From Schizochytrium sp. TIO01 (taxonomy: Eukaryota > Sar > Bigyra > Thraustochytrida > Thraustochytriidae), in NCBI GenBank assembly GCA_004764695.1, contig SMSO01000007.1, positions 1,247,270-1,311,269 on the forward strand: a DNA stretch of 64,000 nucleotides, in the 5' to 3' direction. The notes beneath the pieces were generated by a model that was not told the DNA's origin, searched no databases, and saw nothing but the letters and a program-made list of their open reading frames with translations. The first letter of the stretch is position 1; the number at the start of each line of letters is the position of its first letter. This document shows, in pieces, positions 56,419-64,000 of this stretch. The translations under genes were made by a program, and so were the position numbers.

Positions 56419-59400
56419 ATGCAGACATGCCAAATTGCCCCGATGCGGCATCTCACTGGTCTCATGATTCTCATGGTGGTCTTGATTGCAGTCTCAATCT
56501 TTTCACATCCAGTAGCTGCTCTAGGAGGTCAACACAGCGGAATGGCCTTTAAGACTAGCGAGTCAGGCCGTGCTGAGACCACAGTAATCTCGGGAAAGTC
56601 TTCAGCCCATGATATGGATGACGATGAGTCAGGGTGGCGTACGCTGGGAAGATTCAGGGTGAGCGATGTCAGTTTGCTTCTTCCCTCTGAAAAGGCCATG
56701 CGCATGTCCACAAACTCGGAGCAGGACGCCGATCCTGAGAACCTAATTCCAGTTTCAAGGGTAGTTTCTGCCAGACCCGGATGCTTCCGGTGGTTTAGTG
56801 GTGATGAGAGTATTGCTTCAGTGACCGCAGAGCCCGATGGCCAATGCAAACAAAAAAAGACTAGCGGGTCTGCACGCATTGTTAGCCGCCATGCAACGAC
56901 AAACACAAGCTCAACTGTCGTGACGGCCTTTCAAGAGGATCCTGACACTGGAGAGGAGCACGAGATTAACATTGAGGTCTACATTGCACCTATTCATGGC
57001 ATCCGCATTCTTACCACTGTTCGTCGTCTTAACCTTTTCGAGGCAGAAACTCTCCTTGTGCAAGCTTTCGACAGCGAGGAGAACGTCTTCTCTAGCCTTT
57101 CTGGACTCGCTTTCGAGTGGACGCGTAGTCATGCCATTGACGAAAACGCACAGATTCCTCTCAAATTGTACGGAATTTCTCATTCTGATGTTGCACCATC
57201 TGACGAACTCGTCCAAGAGCTGTACGGTCGTTTCGGATACAAAGTGGAGATTAAGGGTGTCAAAACTGGTCCAGCCACCGTCTCCGCAACACTTAAATAT
57301 GTCGGTCTTGGCGGAGTCGAGTCCCTTATCATGGATACCGTTACCATCGATGTCGTAGATTCCCTTGCAATCTGCCCTCCTGCGCCAATTTTGACACCTT
57401 CAGCTAGTCTGCAGGTTGTTGGTGCTCGGAAGGTGAACCGCAACAAATGGAGCATTATTGAGGGTACAGGCGAAGGCCGTTATCATTGGCGCGTTGAGGG
57501 TTCCCCGGTTGTGGAAATCGCTGAGCCCTCTGGCCGTCTTCAGGCTGTTGAACTTGGTCGCGGTCGCCTTGTCCTTGAGGAGAAGAATTATCCTACCAAC
57601 TCTCTTTCAGTGCCCATTGTGGTAGTGGACCCCGATTCGATGTTTCTCTGGTTTGCTCCGGTTCCTGCTGACATGTTTGATGAGGCGCTTGTGTCATCTC
57701 GCTCTAGTCCTTGCACATGGCTCTCAGGTGGTCGCTTCCCACTTGACACTCGGCTGCCAAAAGCCCGTTTTTGGCAACGCGGCGGGGGCGCCACTCGCTG
57801 GCTCATGGTTGTCGGAAGGCAGTACTACATTATGGCCACACTTTGGTCCGAAAGTATTGCGTCGAACCAAATGATCTTTGTAACAGATGAGATGGAATTT
57901 GATTTTGAAAAAACAAAGTCTGCACAAAAGGACGCAGAGGGAGGCCTCAACTTCCTCGACACCGCTGACATGACGCAACACTTTGCTAACAATGTGCGTA
58001 TTGTTGAGGCCACCCGCGCTGGTTTTATCGACCTCTTTGCAGACTTTGCTGGGTCTAACTTGCAGGTTATGCAAAGCGAGGTGCAGATTGTCGACCCTGT
58101 GGGTCTCAATAAGTATCTTATTCGTCTGCCCGTGGATTTCGTGTCTGGCATCATGCACTCCTACGAAATTCAGGCTTACGGTGGTACCGGCCAATATCTT
58201 TATTATGCGGATGAGGAGAACTCTGTTGTTGATGTTGACCGTACCCGCGGCTCTCTCCTTGTTCGTCAACAGCTTTTTACGAACCAGTCCATTACCGTGG
58301 AGGACATGAACGACAACTCCAACTTTGCCAACGCTTTTGTTTACGTGTCCGAGCCTTCGTCTTTACAGTTTCAAGAGTCAGAATTGTACGTTACCATCGG
58401 AGACTCTTTCCCGCTGCAGGCGATCCTCAACGACATGGATAAACAGCTCTACGATAACTGTACTGGTCTTGACGCCTCGATCAAGTGGGACGTACATGGA
58501 AATGCGGTAGCACAAAGTAGCATCGACGGTCTTGGTGATCGAGTTAACGCCTCTGTGTGTAGTGAACGCTGGTTTCATGCTGTCTCAGCTGGGTCAACAA
58601 CTGTAATTGCACAATACAGCCCCAAAATCCGTGCTTCTCTGCGCATTGTTGTCCTTGATAAAGTTCGCATCGTATCACCCGAGCCTGACCTCAATCTCGA
58701 TAGCCATGGCCGCCCTGTTGCTTTAACAATGGTTTACGCTAGTGTTGACATGCTTGTTATTGGTGGTAAGCCGAACGACGCTGACATGCAAGTGTTTTCT
58801 GTTGGCGAGGGAGAGAAGAGAGTCGCACTTACCAAGGATCCGCGTCGTGAGGAAGATTATGTTGGGATTTCTCAGAAACCTACGGGTGACCGCCTCTCTC
58901 GAGAGTACAAACTTACCTGTCGTCGTGAAGGTGATTTTGAGATTGTTTTGCAGAATACTGCAACCATGGTGCTGATTTGTCGACCTGCAGAACGTGCAAT
59001 CTTGAGTGTTTTGCCATCTATAGAATATGATGGTGTCTCTTGCGGCACAGGTCCTTCTGCAGCAAACATGGTAAATGGCTATGACCTTCCTTTGCGTTTG
59101 GATGCCCTTGATAAAGATGGCCGCCGGTTTTCTACCTTGGGGGGACTTACAAGCACCTGGGATTTCAAGGAGTCCACTGCAAAAGACACCTCCGCCATCA
59201 ACTTTGCTGCTCTGGAGCATCGTACTCTGGCCGATCCAATGCGCTTCGTCAAGGTTGCGAGTGGGTACACAGGAAAGGTCACCATTCTCGGTATGCTTCA
59301 TTTTGATGATGGAAATGTGGACCACAAAATTTCACTTCCTGCGCAGTTCAATTTGGGCGTCTACCAGGATTTGGCCTTGAGCCCAGCTGCTGATTGGCCC

Positions 59401-62007
59401 GTTATCGCTGATCCTGAAGTTGAACATCGCATGCAGGTTATCCAGGGTCCTCCGGAAAAGGAAGGAGTGCTTGAGTGCTCTGCAATCTCAAATGCTCGTC
59501 TTCTCGTCGTTTCGGTTGTAGGCCGCGACGTAGCAGCTCGTTACGCAGCTAATGCCGAACCCATGGATGCAGATGCGTCATTGGCTTGTCATATGCGTTG
59601 CCTTATTGGATCGGCTGGTGTGCAAACACAAATTCACTTCCGTCGTATTGCAAAGCTTGTGCTTAGTGGACCAACCAAGCTTCGCGAGGGCCAAAAATCA
59701 GAGCTCTTCATGCAAGCCTTCAGTCGTGAAAATGACCCCTTCTCAGCTACAATGCTTCAATCCTTGGTTCCTGCGCTCGAGGCAAGTCCACCCAACGCCA
59801 TTTCGTTCCCAGCTGTGATTTCGGATGCTCGTTGTGTAGCTAGCAGTAAAGTTAAGGATGCTCGAGCTTGCGCTGGTGAATGGCATATTCCAGTCACCGG
59901 AACACATTCCAGCGAGGTTTTGCTTCGTGGCAGCATAATGCATGGATCTGTTTCCGTGGACTACAAGATTCGCGTATACAAGGGTGTGGAAATTGTTCCA
60001 GGACCTGAAAAAACCGTTGCACCAGGTGTCAAATTTCGCTTGCACAGGCGTTTTGGTCCTTTTATTGATCCAACTGAGTGCCACTTCGAGGTCAGCAGCG
60101 AGACTGCTTTGGAGATCCTTGACGAACACCGCGGTTTGTTTATGGCCAAATCACCTGGCAATTCAAAGGCATGTGTGGTATGTCGTGAAGATGGCGAAAC
60201 TATTGACAAAGCCTGTATTGATGTTTATGTGAAGGTCCTCAGCGCAATGAAGATTGAGCCTTCGCTTGTGCACATTGTGGAAGGTGATGAGATGCGTCTT
60301 CGTGGTATTTTCCCAGAGATCAAGGAGCACCCGGTTGATTATGGTGTCATTCCTCGGGACTTCGTTTGGTCTGTTGAGAATCGTAGTATCGCCGCTATTC
60401 GGGGTCCCTCTTCGCGCAGTGAGTACTCTATTTGGCTCACTGGCTTGAAGCCTGGTACTACACAGATTAACCTCCGTTCTTCTTCTCTTTTGGGTCACGG
60501 CACTTTGGAGACATCAGTTGTTGTTGTCGTTGAGCAAAAACTTAAGCTTTTGGTTCCATCCCAAATTGTCGTCCCCCGAATGGGAAGCTTCCAGGTTCGT
60601 ACTAGCGTAGACTCTATCGTTGCCAAAACTGGCGGCACTCTCTCTTTCTTCGTGGGTGGTCGAGCCTGTCATCATAGAACTGCTGAGAGCAACAATGTTG
60701 TTACTGTTGATGCGGATGGTCTTATTAAGGCCAGTGCGCGCCTTGGCGAGACTCCTATTGTGGTAGAATACCGTAGTCTGGGTGCAGCCAATGAGGATAT
60801 TGTCCAGTTTGCTACTGTGCATGTTGGAGTCCGTGAGATTGCTTTCATTGGTATCCGCGAGTTGTGGCCTGATCTTGTTGTCCCACAGGGTCTTCCGCAT
60901 GTGGTTCATGTCGCATTATACGATCGACAGGGTGAGAAATTCACAGCTCCATTCAACACCGTAGAGGTTTCCGCTGCCTCCTCAGATAGTGATGTCCTTA
61001 CTGTGAAGGACGATGCTTTAGCTTCCAGCCAACACGAGGAGGGCTTGCATCGCCTCGCCATCGAAGGTTTGGCAACTGGAGTCTCCACTTTGTTCTTGTC
61101 CATCAATGCCCCTACGCAGGAGGTGGCTCGTGAGGATTATGTCCGTGTCGCTGTGATCCCTGGTATTGAAGGAGTTAGGTTCTCACTTGAATCTGCCGGA
61201 CCGCATGACTTGCGGACTCTTCTTCTTGTGCCAGGACAGCCCCTGCTGGTTCCCGTTCAAACTATGAACCATCTTAACGTGACAAAGAAGCTGTCATGCG
61301 AGGCTCTCATTGGCACAGACACCCTTACGACAGCCATGAAGGTGTACAATGACTCAAGTGCTGCTTGCCAGATTCTTGTCCCTGCTGGAGCTCACGGCGC
61401 AGACCAAGATCGTTTGGTGCTCAGTTTGAAGATCATGGACCAAGTGATCAGCTCGCAAACTGTGCCGTTCCGATTTGGCTTCCGTCTTGTCCCTGCAGAC
61501 GAAGAATCCTCTCATCATAAGTCGGTTGTTAAGGGTTATCTTCGCTGGGAAGAAGAAGAACACATCGATATTGGCATCCGTGGCGACAACTTGGATTCGA
61601 TCTCTATCGCAAGTGAGCGCCCATCGTTGGTGATTGCGCATCGCCACCCTCACAACAAGAACTTGATTCGCCTTGATCGGCAGCGTAACGACACTTGCGG
61701 GCAGTCTGTCCATATCATTTTTGAGAGTCCTCTGACAGGTCAAGTTACCCCTCTCGTGGTCTTCTTCGCGTGTGAAACCACTTCTTGGTGGCCTCTGCCA
61801 GCCCTTCTGGAGCTCATCAAGTGGCAGTCTGTCATTATTAGCGTTGTCGTTTGCTTGGTTGCTTCTTGTTTATTATGTTCACGATCATCCCGTGGCCCCT
61901 TTAGTCCAAGTGGTGGGCCCCATTTTACTGAAACGGATCGTCCATCAACCATTCCGCGGAGTAGTCGTGACAACGACCTTGGCGCACCAAGTATGTACCG
62001 CTATTAA
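56419..62007 (+). CDS. NUP210: nuclear pore membrane glycoprotein 210 (gp210)
   Basis: A single-exon gene for a 1862-residue pore membrane nucleoporin, close to the family length of about 1900. A signal peptide (1-34, MRHLTGLMILMVVLIAVSIF and cleavage near AALGG) sends a giant luminal part into the perinuclear space, where it forms the luminal ring of the pore. The family opening is clear: CFRWFSGDESIASV, then IHGIRILTTVRRLNLFEAE and FSSLSGLAFEW, matching the gp210 pattern of VFSSLEGLxFEW. Repeated Ig-like (BIG2-type) units follow, with several N-glycosylation sequons. A single transmembrane helix near 1797-1818 (SVIISVVVCLVASCLLC) precedes a 40-residue Ser/Pro-rich tail facing the pore. ATG at 56419 gives the signal peptide. 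It has a good TATA box. The gene is intact, with no frameshift in 5.6 kb. Confidence 0.95.
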   Translation: MQTCQIAPMRHLTGLMILMVVLIAVSIFSHPVAALGGQHSGMAFKTSESGRAETTVISGKSSAHDMDDDESGWRTLGRFRVSDVSLLLPSEKAMRMSTNSEQDADPENLIPVSRVVSARPGCFRWFSGDESIASVTAEPDGQCKQKKTSGSARIVSRHATTNTSSTVVTAFQEDPDTGEEHEINIEVYIAPIHGIRILTTVRRLNLFEAETLLVQAFDSEENVFSSLSGLAFEWTRSHAIDENAQIPLKLYGISHSDVAPSDELVQELYGRFGYKVEIKGVKTGPATVSATLKYVGLGGVESLIMDTVTIDVVDSLAICPPAPILTPSASLQVVGARKVNRNKWSIIEGTGEGRYHWRVEGSPVVEIAEPSGRLQAVELGRGRLVLEEKNYPTNSLSVPIVVVDPDSMFLWFAPVPADMFDEALVSSRSSPCTWLSGGRFPLDTRLPKARFWQRGGGATRWLMVVGRQYYIMATLWSESIASNQMIFVTDEMEFDFEKTKSAQKDAEGGLNFLDTADMTQHFANNVRIVEATRAGFIDLFADFAGSNLQVMQSEVQIVDPVGLNKYLIRLPVDFVSGIMHSYEIQAYGGTGQYLYYADEENSVVDVDRTRGSLLVRQQLFTNQSITVEDMNDNSNFANAFVYVSEPSSLQFQESELYVTIGDSFPLQAILNDMDKQLYDNCTGLDASIKWDVHGNAVAQSSIDGLGDRVNASVCSERWFHAVSAGSTTVIAQYSPKIRASLRIVVLDKVRIVSPEPDLNLDSHGRPVALTMVYASVDMLVIGGKPNDADMQVFSVGEGEKRVALTKDPRREEDYVGISQKPTGDRLSREYKLTCRREGDFEIVLQNTATMVLICRPAERAILSVLPSIEYDGVSCGTGPSAANMVNGYDLPLRLDALDKDGRRFSTLGGLTSTWDFKESTAKDTSAINFAALEHRTLADPMRFVKVASGYTGKVTILGMLHFDDGNVDHKISLPAQFNLGVYQDLALSPAADWPVIADPEVEHRMQVIQGPPEKEGVLECSAISNARLLVVSVVGRDVAARYAANAEPMDADASLACHMRCLIGSAGVQTQIHFRRIAKLVLSGPTKLREGQKSELFMQAFSRENDPFSATMLQSLVPALEASPPNAISFPAVISDARCVASSKVKDARACAGEWHIPVTGTHSSEVLLRGSIMHGSVSVDYKIRVYKGVEIVPGPEKTVAPGVKFRLHRRFGPFIDPTECHFEVSSETALEILDEHRGLFMAKSPGNSKACVVCREDGETIDKACIDVYVKVLSAMKIEPSLVHIVEGDEMRLRGIFPEIKEHPVDYGVIPRDFVWSVENRSIAAIRGPSSRSEYSIWLTGLKPGTTQINLRSSSLLGHGTLETSVVVVVEQKLKLLVPSQIVVPRMGSFQVRTSVDSIVAKTGGTLSFFVGGRACHHRTAESNNVVTVDADGLIKASARLGETPIVVEYRSLGAANEDIVQFATVHVGVREIAFIGIRELWPDLVVPQGLPHVVHVALYDRQGEKFTAPFNTVEVSAASSDSDVLTVKDDALASSQHEEGLHRLAIEGLATGVSTLFLSINAPTQEVAREDYVRVAVIPGIEGVRFSLESAGPHDLRTLLLVPGQPLLVPVQTMNHLNVTKKLSCEALIGTDTLTTAMKVYNDSSAACQILVPAGAHGADQDRLVLSLKIMDQVISSQTVPFRFGFRLVPADEESSHHKSVVKGYLRWEEEEHIDIGIRGDNLDSISIASERPSLVIAHRHPHNKNLIRLDRQRNDTCGQSVHIIFESPLTGQVTPLVVFFACETTSWWPLPALLELIKWQSVIISVVVCLVASCLLCSRSSRGPFSPSGGPHFTETDRPSTIPRSSRDNDLGAPSMYRY

Positions 62008-62595
62008 ATAAATCAAACGGTGCTTAGTAGTAAACACCTTTCTTTTTCTGCGGGGTAAGGCACGAAACAGCAGGTTTCCTAGCGATCTAGTTTCAAAAGC
62101 TTGAGGAGAGGGCCTTCTCGAGCTGGTGTTTTAAAGGACAAATCAATACTTTGCCGTGTCTTGCGCAGATAGATACCTGTGCATGTCCTTCACCTTCACA
62201 CCCCCCCCTCAAACGATTCAAGTCACAGACAAGTTCTGTTCTTCTTTTGTTGTGCATGCTAACCCTATGCATGAAAGATACAGAGCAAAAACTCATACAC
62301 TAATATTTTACAAAAATATTTTAACTAAACTGTTTTAGCGCTTCTTTTTTATATGTACTTTTTCAGGAACCTTTTCTTACAGACTAATCGCAATAGTAGC
62401 TAATGCAAAGGAAAACTGTAATCTTAATATTTGCTATGACACGAGAACGTCAAGTGTTTACAAAACCAACAGAAAGATCAATACACAAATTTGACTTTGC
62501 TTATGCCGAGAACACTTTTCAGAATACTAATGTTTGTAAAGTACAGAAAAAAAAAGAATATAGTGAAAAGAAGAAAGTGATTAACTAAGATATTT
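62008..62595. other. convergent 3' flanks of NUP210 and the S74 gene
   Basis: AT-rich, no supported gene. The minus frame over 62478-62990 is a shadow of the S74 coding frame at its right end. Confidence 0.5.
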
Positions 62596-64000
62596 CTAGT
62601 TTCTAGCAAGGTGAAGTTCACTTTCAAGGGTAGCCACCCTTTCTTCAAGTTTTTTAATACTCTCAACAAGCAATGGAACAAGACGAGAATATTGAACTGC
62701 CAACATATCTTCTTGCGACGATAATCCTGAGTGAGTTGATACCACTTCTGGCACCACGCGTTGAACATCTTGAGCGAGAAACCCAATTTCTCGCTGTGAT
62801 GTCCGAAGGGAAGTTTTAGGTCTGTATGTAACTCCTTGAAGCTGTCGTACTTGCTGCAAAGCAACGTCTCCATCCAGAACAACGATGTCTTCTTTAAGTC
62901 TTGCATCAGATGCTTCCGCGATACCGCCTGCTGAATGGACTCCACCAAAGCCAACATGAAGTTCGCTGATATTATGCAATACAGCTCCATTGATCACTAC
63001 ATTTCGGATGAGATTGCCATTCATCTCGATAGTATCAGACACGTTTAGACCCTGGATACAGCTCATGTGCAAGCACTGTGTCTTCTCATCAAGAACTAGA
63101 GTATTTGCATCGGTTGTAAGAGTTCCATTTGAAGTAAAAAAGGAAGCTCTCAAAAGAGATGAGCTTTCTGGGACACTCTCGTCGGTAGCTAATTTAGTCG
63201 CTCGTAGGCGGCCTGCAGCAAGCTCTACTTCAGATCCAATATGAAGGTCTTTCTCTGCAGTCAAAGAACGAACGCGCTGAAGGTCCATCCCATGCGCTTC
63301 CGGGGCATGCGGACTTTGCCATCGATTTCCATCAAAGATGAACAGGGATACCTGGCCAGGGGTCAAACGAATCATCTTTGGGTCAAGCCCACTTTCCTGG
63401 GTTTGCTTCTTTGACGTTGTTTGTACAAGGAGGTCAATATCTAACATGTTTTGTAACATGAACCAGTCGCCATCTGTTGCTTCTTCTGGAAGAGACATAG
63501 TCGATTCGTCATTATTGTTTTTGGTCGAACTATGTACGCGGATGTATGTAGTTGATTGAGCAACCTCTTCGATGGCATGCCTTCCTACTTCAAATAATCT
63601 AGGCGTAGTTGCTAGTCTTCCAGATACCTCAGCTCTACTTTTTATGCGCAAAGTACCATTGATGGTCACTTCTGTTTCACTCACGTTCATTATCTGAGCG
63701 ATCTGCATTGAATTTGTTTCTGCATCTGCAGTCACAACAAGTGAAGAATTCACAAGCTGGATTGATGATAATCCTGCCAAATTCCCTTCTATCAAAGAGA
63801 CACCTTGAGAAGGCCATACAGACTGGGATGCGTTCACGGAGAAGAATTCCGTACTTTTTAATGGCGTGGTGAAATCAACTTTGCCAAAACTAAAGCTTCC
63901 GTCTCCTAGTTGCACTTGAGTATCGATATGCGACTGCAAACGAAGTGTTTCGTTTGCAAGAATCGATACGCCATCGGTTTCATCAAAGGCAATTTTTCCA
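62596..64000 (-). CDS. S74-domain (intramolecular chaperone auto-processing) protein, 5' end beyond the window
   Basis: At least 467 residues; the frame is open through the right edge, so the N-terminus is missing (a TTG at 63939 is just an internal codon). The visible part has beta-strand-like blocks of the tail-fibre style (ETLRLQSHIDTQ, SVNASQSVWPSQGVS, TEVTINGTLRIKSRAEVSG) ending with LHNISELHVGFGG. The last 104 residues are a Peptidase S74 / intramolecular chaperone domain: SDARLKED carries the Ser-x4-Lys dyad used for self-cleavage in phage endosialidase and in animal MYRF, followed by REIGFLAQDVQRVVPEVV, AVQYSRLVPLLVESI and a coiled coil KKLEERVATLESELHL, the trimerising end. The protein is probably cleaved before that Ser after trimer assembly. 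What lies upstream (DNA-binding as in MYRF, or a surface fibre) cannot be seen. Confidence 0.85.
   Translation of the reverse strand, partial: GKIAFDETDGVSILANETLRLQSHIDTQVQLGDGSFSFGKVDFTTPLKSTEFFSVNASQSVWPSQGVSLIEGNLAGLSSIQLVNSSLVVTADAETNSMQIAQIMNVSETEVTINGTLRIKSRAEVSGRLATTPRLFEVGRHAIEEVAQSTTYIRVHSSTKNNNDESTMSLPEEATDGDWFMLQNMLDIDLLVQTTSKKQTQESGLDPKMIRLTPGQVSLFIFDGNRWQSPHAPEAHGMDLQRVRSLTAEKDLHIGSEVELAAGRLRATKLATDESVPESSSLLRASFFTSNGTLTTDANTLVLDEKTQCLHMSCIQGLNVSDTIEMNGNLIRNVVINGAVLHNISELHVGFGGVHSAGGIAEASDARLKEDIVVLDGDVALQQVRQLQGVTYRPKTSLRTSQREIGFLAQDVQRVVPEVVSTHSGLSSQEDMLAVQYSRLVPLLVESIKKLEERVATLESELHLARN

Overview
The window looks like a nuclear chromosome piece from a protist. The long genes are eukaryotic (splicing factors, a nucleoporin, ribosomal protein eL26/uL24, an EARP/GARP-interacting WD40 protein), most are single uninterrupted frames, and the one clear intron (in RPL26) is GT-AG. 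Large genes with almost no introns, NhaC-type antiporters, a bacterial-type adenylosuccinate lyase with a presequence-like leader and an S74 self-cleaving domain suggest a stramenopile. A thraustochytrid-like labyrinthulomycete is my best guess, but that is inference from gene style and not a measured placement.

Layout. The left 25.9 kb is gene-poor: two paralogous secretory-pathway NhaC-family antiporters (780-3095 and 17507-19867, both minus) are separated by about 14.4 kb of AT-rich DNA, and a further 6 kb follows before the next long gene. These deserts hold microsatellites, small tandem repeats, a dispersed 11-bp motif (GGGTTGCGCAG) and a few small reading frames that could be spliced genes; I give these last as low-confidence candidates only. 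From 25.9 kb onward the window is gene-dense: adenylosuccinate lyase (-), an FKBP/TPR co-chaperone-like protein (-) divergent from EIPR1 (+), CWC22 (-), RPL26 (+, with a 12-nt first coding exon), a Cys-rich orphan (-), a GYSWE-repeat protein (+), SmB (-), an LRR protein with a novel-looking C-terminus (-), a Ttd14-like P-loop protein (-), galactose mutarotase (+), NUP210 (+), and the 3' part of an S74-domain protein (-) that runs off the right edge.

How the genes relate. There is no operon or dedicated cluster; this is ordinary eukaryotic housekeeping gene order. CWC22 and SmB both serve the spliceosome; ADSL and GALM are metabolic; EIPR1 is endosomal trafficking; NUP210 is nuclear envelope. 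The items most worth a second look are the dispersed GGGTTGCGCAG motif, with its 16-bp spaced clusters in the FKBP/EIPR1 divergent promoter and at 7.06 kb; the protein with seven GYSW[E/D/S] repeats; the S74 protein with an intact Ser/Lys dyad; the Ttd14-like protein whose Walker A lacks its Ser/Thr; and the two-module C-terminus of the LRR protein. I found no rRNA, convincing tRNA, CRISPR, transposase or viral genes. All motif counts were made by eye.
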